64,000 bases of DNA, taken from NCBI GenBank assembly GCA_003281005.1, contig QCDE01000003.1:1-64000 (forward strand). The letters run 5' to 3'. How positions within the stretch are numbered: position 1 is the stretch's first letter; the number at the start of each line of letters is the position of its first letter. Under the pieces are notes generated by a model. The model was not told where the DNA came from and searched no databases. It saw only the letters and a list, made by a program, of their open reading frames with translations. The DNA comes from Pelagibacteraceae bacterium AG-349-O05 (lineage in GTDB: Bacteria > Pseudomonadota > Alphaproteobacteria > Pelagibacterales > Pelagibacteraceae). This document shows, piece by piece, positions 30,000-38,616 of this stretch. The position numbers and the translations under genes were made by a program.

Positions 30000-30851
30000 T
30001 TACATAGAAGCGTCGAAACCAAAGTGCTTAATAGCAAGTCTGCTAATAATTCCTTGTTTTCTCGCTTTATTAATTGCTTTGTTAAAATCTTTTAAGATTT
30101 TGGCATCTCTTTTTCCAATAGCACTATCGCTAGCTTGTCTGATACCAACACCTACACCATTACCAAATGCACCACCTGAAAAAGTTGGTCCAACTAATAC
30201 AACTGGTTTACCTGATTTATCTGCATAATCTGTAAATGCTACAGCTGCAGCTAAAGCAACGTCACATCTTCCAGAAGTTAGATCTAGGTTTACTTCATCT
30301 TGAGTTTTATAAGTTCTAACATTTACACTTCCTACATCACCAGACTCTAAAAAATTTTGGTGAATTGTTCCTGTTTGAGTACAAACAGTTTTTCCAGCAA
30401 GTGCTCCTGTTAAAGTTTTAAGAGCTTTTTTAACATCAGATCCACCTAATGATAAATTAATACCTTCTGGCGTATCCATACCCTCTAAGCTTGAACCTTT
30501 CATAACTGCTAGAGATGCTACTTCATCAGCATAACCTTGTGAAAAAGTAATTGTTTTTTGTCTTTCAGCGGTAATGGACATTCCAGCCATAATCGCATCA
30601 AATTTTCTCATTACTAGAGCAGGTATCATTCCATCCCAATCTTGTTCTACAATTGTGCACTCATATTTCATGATCGCACAAAGTTCTTGAGCAAGTTCAA
30701 CCTCAAAACCAATAAGATTACCTGATGCATCTTTTGAATTCCATGGAGGATAAGCTCCTTCAGTTCCAATTTTTATTTTTTCAGCAGAAACATTTCCAAT
30801 GATAAATAAAGAAGCAAGAACTGTTAAAATAGTTTTTTTGAATATATTCAT
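30000..30851 (-). CDS. Lys/Arg/Orn-type periplasmic binding protein
   Basis: ORF 283 aa; signal peptide; KIGTEGAYPPWNSKDASGNLIGFEVELAQELC. Confidence 0.9.
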   Translation of the reverse strand: MNIFKKTILTVLASLFIIGNVSAEKIKIGTEGAYPPWNSKDASGNLIGFEVELAQELCAIMKYECTIVEQDWDGMIPALVMRKFDAIMAGMSITAERQKTITFSQGYADEVASLAVMKGSSLEGMDTPEGINLSLGGSDVKKALKTLTGALAGKTVCTQTGTIHQNFLESGDVGSVNVRTYKTQDEVNLDLTSGRCDVALAAAVAFTDYADKSGKPVVLVGPTFSGGAFGNGVGVGIRQASDSAIGKRDAKILKDFNKAINKARKQGIISRLAIKHFGFDASM

Positions 30852-30910
30852 TATTTTCTCCTTTAATTTAGAGGAATTATTTCACAAATTTAAATAAGAA
30901 AAAAGAAAAA

Positions 30911-31951
30911 TTAATGATTAATTGATGAAGAAAAATTCCAAGAACAATCAAAGCTAGGTATGTAAACTCTTGCTAATTTTGCATTACCAAAATTTTGATT
31001 AAAAACATTCAGCCAGTTTTCAACCTGTTGTGGTTTTTTATCCTGACTACCAACTTGAGTTGTAATAACTCCTTTTGGTTTTAATATTCTTACTAATGAG
31101 TCCATATTTTTTGCAGCTAAATCTATACAAAATTGATCATCATTAAGATCTACAAATATATGATCATAAGTATCATCACTAACTGATTTAATACTTTTAA
31201 AAGCATCACCCCAAACACATTTAACAGAGTTCTTCTCGGTTGCTTTTTTTCCAATATCTCCAAGATGCTTATTACAAACATCAACTACTTCTGGATCCAG
31301 TTCGTACCAATCGATAAAATTAAATTTTTTAGAAATACATTCTCTTGCTACACCACCGTCACCTCCTCCAATGATAGCAGCCCTTTCATTGTCTTTATTT
31401 AAATCTAAACCAGAACCAACAAAAGTTGAGCTGTATAAATGTTCATCTGTTGAAGCAACTTGAATTTCCCCATCTATAAATAATGATTTTCCGAACTGCT
31501 CTAAATCTAGTATTTCAATATGTTGACCTACTTTAGATTTAAAGTCCTCTAATACATCGTTTACAACATATGACTTTTGTAAACCTGGCGAACTATAAAT
31601 GTCATGATAAAGAGATTTTGTATCTCTGTTAAACTCTTTTTTAACTATTCTTTTATGTTCGAATTCTTTTTTAATAATATCTATTGCAACGGAAGGGTTT
31701 ACCTTTCCACAAGTAAAAAAATCAAAACTAATTATCCCCTTTTCTGGAAAAGTATGAAAGCTAATGTGACTTTCAGCCAATAAAGCTAAAATTGTAAAAC
31801 CTTGTGGTTCAAATTTATATTTTGAAATATTAAGAATTGTAACTTTAGCAGCTTTTGCAATATCATGAATTACCTTTTCAAATAAAACAGGATCATATTC
31901 TTTTGTAGTTCCAATAATATCTAGGGTAATGTGTTCACCAACTTTTGTCAT
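30911..31951 (-). CDS. Fused S-adenosylmethionine decarboxylase - aminopropyltransferase (SpeD-SpeE)
   Basis: N-terminal LLAESHISFHTFPEKGIISFDFFTCG (SpeD processing site) followed by spermidine-synthase-like GGGDGGVAREC fold. Confidence 0.88.
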   Translation of the reverse strand: MTKVGEHITLDIIGTTKEYDPVLFEKVIHDIAKAAKVTILNISKYKFEPQGFTILALLAESHISFHTFPEKGIISFDFFTCGKVNPSVAIDIIKKEFEHKRIVKKEFNRDTKSLYHDIYSSPGLQKSYVVNDVLEDFKSKVGQHIEILDLEQFGKSLFIDGEIQVASTDEHLYSSTFVGSGLDLNKDNERAAIIGGGDGGVARECISKKFNFIDWYELDPEVVDVCNKHLGDIGKKATEKNSVKCVWGDAFKSIKSVSDDTYDHIFVDLNDDQFCIDLAAKNMDSLVRILKPKGVITTQVGSQDKKPQQVENWLNVFNQNFGNAKLARVYIPSFDCSWNFSSSINH

Positions 31952-32036
31952 AATAACCTTGATGAAACCTTACTAATCAAATTTTTTGCTTCTTTCAAAC
32001 AAAAAACTATTATAATACTTCGCTGAGGTTGTAACT

Positions 32037-34070
32037 GTGAAAAACAATTGGTCAAATTTAGAAGCAAAAAAATACATCAAAAAGTATACAAAACTTGGTC
32101 ATTCAAAAGATATGGCTTTAAGAGTTTATACAACAAGACTATTGGGAAGAAATAGTGAACTTGTTCTTCATGGAGGTGGAAATACATCTGTAAAAACCTC
32201 AATTAAAGATATTGATGGTAAAAATTACGAGGTACTCTGTGTTAAAGGAAGTGGTTGGGACATGGCTGAAATAGAACCAGCTGGTTTACCTGCAGTGAAA
32301 TTAAATCCACTTTTAGCTCTTAAAAATAAAAAATATTTAAGTGATGAAGATATGGTTGCTTATCAAAAAAGAAACTTAATAGATATTAAGTCACCTAACC
32401 CATCTGTAGAAACTTTTTTGCATGCATTTTTACCTTTTAAATTTGTTGATCACACGCATTCTGATGCAATTATGGATGTAACAAATAGGCCAAATGGTAA
32501 AGATCTTTGTAAAAAAATTTTTGGAACCAAGGTTAGTATTGTACCTTACGTAATGCCCGGATTTGGTTTGGCTCAAAAAATTAATGAGGTTTATAATAAA
32601 AATCCAAATATTAACTGTTTAATACTTTTAAACCATGGAATATTCACTTTTGATAATGATGCTAAAAAATCATATGACTTAATGATTAAATATGTTTCTA
32701 TTGCAGAGAAAACAATTAGAAAATTAAAACGAAAAAAAATAAAGCAAATCAAAAATTATAATACAAAGTTTAAGCCACATGAAATTGCACCAATTTTAAG
32801 AGGTTTATTAACTGAAAAAAAAGATCAGAAATTTATACTTAATTTTAGGTCAAACAAAACCTTAGATTATTTTATAAATGGTAAAGAAGTCAAAAGATAT
32901 TCTGGTATTGGAACTGCTACACCAGATCATGTAATAAGAGTAAAACCATTTCCATTAGTAATCACTCCAAAACAAAATTCAAGTATTGAAGATTTCAAAA
33001 AAATTGCAAAGAAAAGTTTTAAAGATTATAGAAAAAAATATGTGAAGTATTTCAATACGAATAAGAAAAAAGTTAAAGGTAAAAAAACAATGTTAGATAC
33101 ATCTCCTAGGGTAATCTTGGTACAAAACGTTGGTTTATTTAGTGTGGGTGATAGTTTAAATGCTTCAAAAATAGCTGGAGACCTAACTGAAACAAATGCC
33201 AGAGTAATTTCATCAGTTGAAGAAACAACAAAATATAAGTTTATACCTGAAAAAGATTTATTTGATGTTGAATATTGGTCGCTAGAACAAGCTAAAATTA
33301 AAAAAGCTAAAAAAATTCTTCAAGGAAATATTGTTGTAATAACTGGTGGATTTGGTGCAATTGGTTCAGCCACTTATAAACTATTTAAAAGTTATGGTGC
33401 AGAAATTGTATTGCTTGATTACGATTCTAAAAAAGTAAAAGAAATGCAAAGTAAAATTAAAGATTTATGTTTGCACTGTGATGTAAGAAATAAAAATAGC
33501 GTAAAAAATGCTTTTAAAATAATAAGTGAACAATATGGTGGTATAGATATTTTAATATCAAATGCTGGAACAGCGGTTGGTGGATCTATTGCTGAAGTTG
33601 ATGATAAAATTTTAAGAGAAAGTTTCGAAGATAATTTTTTTTCTCATCAAAATTGTGCTTCAGAAACTATTAAAATAATGAAAAAACAAAATATACAGGG
33701 ATGCTTATTGTTTAATATTTCAAAACAATCAGTAAATCCTGGAAAAAACTTTGGTCCTTATGGTCTTCCAAAAACAGCTTTATTAAGTTTATGCAAACAA
33801 TATGCGGTTGATTATGGATCACTTGGCATTAGATCAAATGGAGTTAATGCTGACAGAATTAGAAGTGGTCTTTTAAATGATGGAATGATTAAATCTCGAG
33901 CTAAGGCCAGAGAAGTTTCAACGGATGAATATATGAAAGGAAACTTACTTTTAAACGAAGTAAAAGCTGAAGATGTTGCAAAAGCCTTTTTTCATTTAGC
34001 CGTATCAAAAAAAACAACTGGAGCAGTACTAACTGTTGATGGTGGAAATATAGCTGCTTCACTTAGATAA
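32037..34070 (+). CDS. Bifunctional class II aldolase / short-chain dehydrogenase
   Basis: GTG start; HGGGNTSVK, DHTHSDAIM, LLNHGIFTF (aldolase) then VVITGGFGAIGSATYKLF and YGLPK (SDR). Confidence 0.88.
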   Translation: MKNNWSNLEAKKYIKKYTKLGHSKDMALRVYTTRLLGRNSELVLHGGGNTSVKTSIKDIDGKNYEVLCVKGSGWDMAEIEPAGLPAVKLNPLLALKNKKYLSDEDMVAYQKRNLIDIKSPNPSVETFLHAFLPFKFVDHTHSDAIMDVTNRPNGKDLCKKIFGTKVSIVPYVMPGFGLAQKINEVYNKNPNINCLILLNHGIFTFDNDAKKSYDLMIKYVSIAEKTIRKLKRKKIKQIKNYNTKFKPHEIAPILRGLLTEKKDQKFILNFRSNKTLDYFINGKEVKRYSGIGTATPDHVIRVKPFPLVITPKQNSSIEDFKKIAKKSFKDYRKKYVKYFNTNKKKVKGKKTMLDTSPRVILVQNVGLFSVGDSLNASKIAGDLTETNARVISSVEETTKYKFIPEKDLFDVEYWSLEQAKIKKAKKILQGNIVVITGGFGAIGSATYKLFKSYGAEIVLLDYDSKKVKEMQSKIKDLCLHCDVRNKNSVKNAFKIISEQYGGIDILISNAGTAVGGSIAEVDDKILRESFEDNFFSHQNCASETIKIMKKQNIQGCLLFNISKQSVNPGKNFGPYGLPKTALLSLCKQYAVDYGSLGIRSNGVNADRIRSGLLNDGMIKSRAKAREVSTDEYMKGNLLLNEVKAEDVAKAFFHLAVSKKTTGAVLTVDGGNIAASLR

Positions 34071-34071
34071 C

Positions 34072-35142
34072 TTATTTAAATAATTTTTTTAAACCTTCGG
34101 AAGAAGCATCCGAAATCCCTTTTTCAGTAATTAAACCTGTAACATATTTTGCAGGTGTAACATCAAATGCTAAGTTCATTGCTTTACTTTTGCTAGGGTA
34201 TATCAAAACTTTCTTAATTTCATTATTATCATCTATACCTTCGACATGAGATAATTCATCTGAATTTCTTTCTTCAATAGGAATATCTTTTGCATCTTTA
34301 ATATCCCAATCAATTGTTGAGCTTGGAAGAGCTACATAAAAAGGAACGTTATTATCATGAGCAGCTAATGCTTTAAGGTAGGTTCCAATTTTATTACAAA
34401 CGTCTCCATTGGATAAAGTCCTATCAGTACCTACAATACACATATCAACTTCACCCCTTTGCATTAAAATACCCCCTGTATTATCAGCAATAATAGTATT
34501 GGGTATTTCCTCTTCGTTTAATTCGTATGAAGTTAAGTTTGCACCTTGATTTCTTGGTCTTGTTTCATCTACCCATACATGAACTGGTATTCCTTTTTTA
34601 TGAGCATGGTAAATTGGCGATGTTGCTGTACCCCAATTAATAGTTGCTAACCAACCTGCATTGCAATGTGTTAATATGTTTACTGTATCTTTCTTTTTAT
34701 TATAAATTTCTTCAATTATTTTTAACCCATTAATACCAATATTTTCACAAAACTTTTCATCTTCATCACATATTTCTTTTGCCTCATTTAAAGCTATACT
34801 TAATATTTGATCACTGTTAATTCCTGCTAATTTTTTTATCATTCGATCTACAGCCCACTTTAGATTAATAGCAGTAGGTCTTGATTGAATTAATTGATTT
34901 GCACTTTTTTTTATAAATTCTTTATCATTATTTTCTTGAACTGCCAAAGCTAGACCATAAGCAGCTGTTGCTCCTATTAGAGGTGCGCCTCTTACCTCCA
35001 TTACTTTAATTGCATTTATCGCATCATTTACAGTTTTAAGTTCTTTAATTGCAAATTGGTGAGGAAGTTTTGTTTGATCAATAATCTTAACAACATTATT
35101 TTTAAACCAAATAGTTCGATACTCTTTTCCCTCTATTCTCAT
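34072..35142 (-). CDS. mtnA: S-methyl-5-thioribose-1-phosphate isomerase
   Basis: EVRGAPLIGATAAYG; TRPRNQGANLTSYEL; DRTLSNGDVCNKIGTY. Confidence 0.92.
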   Translation of the reverse strand: MRIEGKEYRTIWFKNNVVKIIDQTKLPHQFAIKELKTVNDAINAIKVMEVRGAPLIGATAAYGLALAVQENNDKEFIKKSANQLIQSRPTAINLKWAVDRMIKKLAGINSDQILSIALNEAKEICDEDEKFCENIGINGLKIIEEIYNKKKDTVNILTHCNAGWLATINWGTATSPIYHAHKKGIPVHVWVDETRPRNQGANLTSYELNEEEIPNTIIADNTGGILMQRGEVDMCIVGTDRTLSNGDVCNKIGTYLKALAAHDNNVPFYVALPSSTIDWDIKDAKDIPIEERNSDELSHVEGIDDNNEIKKVLIYPSKSKAMNLAFDVTPAKYVTGLITEKGISDASSEGLKKLFK

Positions 35143-36011
35143 TTATTTAAAACTCTACCTGCTACAGTTTTTAATTTATCTATAGTCTTTTTTGTTCTTT
35201 TTTCTGGAGCGGTAATAATTGCTACATCTAAACAATTATTAGTGGGATCATTTGGGTCAATATGATTTTCAAAATTATCAATCAAATTTTTGATCATGAT
35301 TTTTGCTTTTTCAGCGTTTCCCAATAAAACTTTAATCACTTGTTGTACATCAACATTTTCATGATCTGGATGCCAACAATCAAAATCTGTAACCATGGAG
35401 ACAGATGCATATCTAATTTCAGCTTCTCTAGCTAATTTTGCTTCTGGCATGTTTGTCATACCAATCACATCTGCTTTCCAAGATCTATACAAATTAGACT
35501 CTGCTAATGTAGAAAATTGTGGCCCTTCCATAACTACATATGTTCCATTTCTTTGATAGTCTATGTTTGATTTTTTAATTGCTTCTTCGCATGCATTCAT
35601 TAATCCGTTAGAGGTTGGGTGAGCCATTGATACATGAGCAACAATCTCGTCATCAAAAAAAGTTTTATTTCTTGCAAAAGTCCTATCTATAAATTGATCT
35701 ACAATTACAAATTTTCCAGGAGGTAAATTTTCTTTAAGAGAACCAACAGCTGATACAGAAACAATATCTGTTACCCCTAACTGCTTAAGTGCATCTATAT
35801 TTGCTCTAAAATTTATATTTGAAGGAGAAACAAAATGCCCCTTTCCGTGTCTTGGTAAAAAATAAATTTCCTTACTATTATATTTGGTTTTTAAAATCTG
35901 ATCAGAAGGTTTTCCCCAGGGTGTTTGAAAATCAAGCAATTCTCTTTCTTTGAATTCCTCAACATCATAAAGACCACTACCACCAATTATTGCCAATTTA
36001 TTTGTTGTCAT
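35139..36011 (-). CDS. mtnP: 5'-methylthioadenosine phosphorylase
   Basis: IGGSGLYDVEEF; PRHGKGHFVSPSNINFRANI; MTNMPEAKLAREAEI; overlaps mtnA by 4 nt. Confidence 0.92.
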   Translation of the reverse strand: MTTNKLAIIGGSGLYDVEEFKERELLDFQTPWGKPSDQILKTKYNSKEIYFLPRHGKGHFVSPSNINFRANIDALKQLGVTDIVSVSAVGSLKENLPPGKFVIVDQFIDRTFARNKTFFDDEIVAHVSMAHPTSNGLMNACEEAIKKSNIDYQRNGTYVVMEGPQFSTLAESNLYRSWKADVIGMTNMPEAKLAREAEIRYASVSMVTDFDCWHPDHENVDVQQVIKVLLGNAEKAKIMIKNLIDNFENHIDPNDPTNNCLDVAIITAPEKRTKKTIDKLKTVAGRVLNK

Positions 36012-36052
36012 AATTAAAAAATTATTTATTTATACTTTTATATTTAACTATT

Positions 36053-36580
36053 ATGAATTTAAAAGATTATATTAGATCTATTCCTGATTATCCAAAAAAA
36101 GGTATTTTATTTAGAGATATAACCACGTTAATCAAAGATCAAAATGCATTTGCAGAGACAATTAATCAAATTATTGAAAGATCAAAAAAGTATAATTTTA
36201 CAAAAATAGCGGCTATTGAGTCTCGAGGTTTTGTATTTGCATCAGCTGTTTCGTTTGTTCTTAAAAAACCATTTATTATGCTTAGAAAAAAAAATAAGTT
36301 ACCCGCAGACGTTCACTCGGTAGATTTTGAGCTTGAATATGGAACTGCAACGATTGAGGTTCATAAAGACTCTATAAATGAAAAAGATGAAGTTCTAATT
36401 ATAGACGATTTAATTGCAACTGGAGGTACGGCTGAAGCAGCAGCAAAATTAGTCGAGATATCAAAAGGCAGAGTTGCTGCATTTGTATTTGTAATAAACC
36501 TTTTTGATCTAGGTGGATCAGATAATCTAATAAAAAGTAATTATAAAGTTGAGAATTTAATTGAATTTCCAGGGCATTAG
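36053..36580 (+). CDS. apt: Adenine phosphoribosyltransferase
   Basis: IRSIPDYPKKGILFRDITTLIKD; VLIIDDLIATGGTAEAA. Confidence 0.94.
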   Translation: MNLKDYIRSIPDYPKKGILFRDITTLIKDQNAFAETINQIIERSKKYNFTKIAAIESRGFVFASAVSFVLKKPFIMLRKKNKLPADVHSVDFELEYGTATIEVHKDSINEKDEVLIIDDLIATGGTAEAAAKLVEISKGRVAAFVFVINLFDLGGSDNLIKSNYKVENLIEFPGH

Positions 36581-36593
36581 AAAGTAAAAAAAC

Positions 36594-36602
36594 TTATCCA
36601 CA
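36594..36602 (+). promoter_or_regulatory. Single consensus DnaA box
   Basis: TTATCCACA, 5 bp upstream of TATAAT (36608-36613). Confidence 0.45.
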
Positions 36603-36630
36603 GGCTATATAATGTTTGAAATAAATTATT

Positions 36631-36649
36631 ATGATTATAACTTAATCAT
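36631..36649 (+). promoter_or_regulatory. Inverted repeat immediately before guaC start
   Basis: ATGATTA-taact-TAATCAT ends 2 nt before the ATG at 36652. Confidence 0.5.
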
Positions 36650-36651
36650 CA

Positions 36652-37686
36652 ATGAGAATTGAAGAAGAGCTTAAATTAGATTATTCAGACGTACTTTTTA
36701 GGCCTAAAAGAAGTACCTTGAAAAGCCGTAAAGACGTAAATCTTTTAAGAACATACAGATTCAAATACAGCAAAAATGAATGGTCAGGTATTCCCATCAT
36801 GGCAGCAAATATGGATGGTGTTGGAGAGCTAAGTGTTGCTGAAAAATTAAATGAATATGGAATGATTACATCATTAACTAAACAACATGACGTTAAAAAA
36901 ATTAAACAAAATAAAAATATAAAAAAAATATATCCTAATATTGCACTAAGTGTTGGTATCAAAAAAGAAGATTTTCAAAATTTAGATAAGGTATTAAAAG
37001 AATTTAGCTTTTTTAAATTTATTTGTATTGATGTTGCAAATGGTTACACAGAACATTTCACTAATTTTATTAAATCTGTAAGGGATAAATACCCAACTAA
37101 AACAATAATCGCAGGTAATGTAGTAACTGCTGATATGACTCAAGAATTAGTTCTAAGTGGCGCTGATATTGTTAAAGTTGGAATTGGACCTGGAAGTGTT
37201 TGTACGACAAGAATTCAAACTGGAGTTGGTTATCCTCAATTAAGTGCGGTGATAGAATGTGCTGATGCAGCACATGGACTTGGTGCACATGTAATTGCAG
37301 ATGGTGGATGTACATGTCCTGGTGATGTGGCTAAAGGTTTTGGAGGTGGTGCTGATTTTGTTATGCTCGGCGGCATGCTTGCAGGCCATGATGAAGGAAA
37401 CGGTAAAATTGTTAAAATTAATGGAGAAAAATATATAGAGTTTTATGGATCTAGTTCAGAAGTTGCTAATAAAAAACACTATGGCGGTCTATCAGATTAT
37501 CGAAGTAGTGAAGGACGTAAAGTAAGGGTCAAATATAGAGGTAAAATTAACGACACGATTTTAAATATCCTTGGTGGTGTAAGAAGTAGCTGTACTTATG
37601 TTGGTGCACCTTCGCTAAAACAATTAAGTAAATGCACAACATTTGTTAGAGTATCCAGTCAATTTAATGATAGTTTGATTAAATAA
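36652..37686 (+). CDS. guaC: GMP reductase
   Basis: MRIEEELKLDYSDVLFRPKRSTLKSR...IMAANMDGVG; VGIGPGSVCTTRIQTGVGYPQLSA. Confidence 0.92.
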   Translation: MRIEEELKLDYSDVLFRPKRSTLKSRKDVNLLRTYRFKYSKNEWSGIPIMAANMDGVGELSVAEKLNEYGMITSLTKQHDVKKIKQNKNIKKIYPNIALSVGIKKEDFQNLDKVLKEFSFFKFICIDVANGYTEHFTNFIKSVRDKYPTKTIIAGNVVTADMTQELVLSGADIVKVGIGPGSVCTTRIQTGVGYPQLSAVIECADAAHGLGAHVIADGGCTCPGDVAKGFGGGADFVMLGGMLAGHDEGNGKIVKINGEKYIEFYGSSSEVANKKHYGGLSDYRSSEGRKVRVKYRGKINDTILNILGGVRSSCTYVGAPSLKQLSKCTTFVRVSSQFNDSLIK

Positions 37687-37687
37687 T

Positions 37688-38206
37688 TTATTTTTCAAAC
37701 TTAAAATCTTTTATATTTGTAGTTTCATATTTCTCAAAAGGCATATGTATCCAAGGAGAATCTTTTAAATAATCTACAGAATAATCAGGTTTAAATTTTG
37801 AAGTTGATTTGTGCCATATAACTGCAGTTTTAATTTTTTCATCTAAATAAAATCCGTAGAAATGCTCTAACCATTTGATACTTTTTATTAAAGTTTTTCC
37901 AGAGTCTGCTAAATCATCAACTAACAAAACATGTGAACCTAAATTTGGAGTAGTTTTCGCTAAATCTCTTGAAAAAGTAAACTGTCCTTGTTGGTTTTTA
38001 ATATCATCACTATCACCATGGTAAGATTCTACGGATAAGATTGCTAAAGGGACATTGAAAAGTCTACTAAAAACATCTCCTACTCTTAATCCACCTTTTG
38101 CAATACAAATAATTTGATTAAATTTTAAGTTATCCTCATAAACTTTTTTAGCTAATTGCTCAATTTTTTTATGATATTCTTCCCAAGTTATATAAATATC
38201 TTTCAT
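37688..38206 (-). CDS. Gpt-like xanthine/guanine phosphoribosyltransferase family
   Basis: IICIAKGGLRVGDVFSRLF; VLLVDDLADSGKTL; ORF-track start at 38239 lies inside the tRNA, so ATG at 38206 (MKDIYITWEEYH) used. Confidence 0.85.
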   Translation of the reverse strand: MKDIYITWEEYHKKIEQLAKKVYEDNLKFNQIICIAKGGLRVGDVFSRLFNVPLAILSVESYHGDSDDIKNQQGQFTFSRDLAKTTPNLGSHVLLVDDLADSGKTLIKSIKWLEHFYGFYLDEKIKTAVIWHKSTSKFKPDYSVDYLKDSPWIHMPFEKYETTNIKDFKFEK

Positions 38207-38212
38207 AATTTT

Positions 38213-38289
38213 TGGTAGCGGGAAGTGGGATCGAACCACTGACCTCGGGCTTATGAGTCCCGCGCTCTAACCAACTGAGCTACCCCGCC
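38213..38289 (-). tRNA. tRNA-Met (anticodon CAT, elongator-like)
   Basis: Reverse complement GGCGGGGTAGCTCAGTTGGTTAGAGCGCGGGACTCATAAGCCCGAGGTCAGTGGTTCGATCCCACTTCCCGCTACCA; cloverleaf by eye, encoded CCA. Confidence 0.93.
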
Positions 38290-38358
38290 TTAATTGATAA
38301 ATGGTTTATAATATAAATCTTTATTGTTTCAATAAACTTTTTTAAATCAAATTCTAAA

Positions 38359-38568
38359 CTAAATAATAAAATAAATAGCTAATGAGCTAACTAAACCAGC
38401 TAAAATAATTGAAAAAACAATTCTTTTTTTTAAAGTTCTTTTTTGATCTAATCTTACTCTATTCAGTAAAATATTTACATTAGTAGTTTTAATCTTATCT
38501 ACTTCAAAATCTTTATTTCTAGCAATATCAGTATTAGATAATGATATGTCTTGATCATTTTTTTTCAC
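38359..38568 (-). CDS. Small C-terminal single-TM protein, unknown function
   Basis: ORF 69 aa; TNVNILLNRVRLDQKRTLKKRIVFSIILAGLVSSLAIYFII; resembles the protein at 48479-48694. Confidence 0.55.
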   Translation of the reverse strand: MKKNDQDISLSNTDIARNKDFEVDKIKTTNVNILLNRVRLDQKRTLKKRIVFSIILAGLVSSLAIYFII

Positions 38569-38616
38569 AGTTTATTTAACCAGCTAATTAACTTAAATAC
38601 AATAAATTAAAATTAA

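Noticed and set aside
32037-34070. Rhamnose catabolism aldolase/dehydrogenase
   Set aside because: Family annotation is plausible, but no rhamnose isomerase, kinase or transporter is visible; MTA neighbours suggest another substrate. Left unnamed.
36594-36602. DnaA box as evidence of oriC
   Set aside because: Only one consensus box seen, no cluster or origin-flanking genes; treated as a possible regulatory site only.
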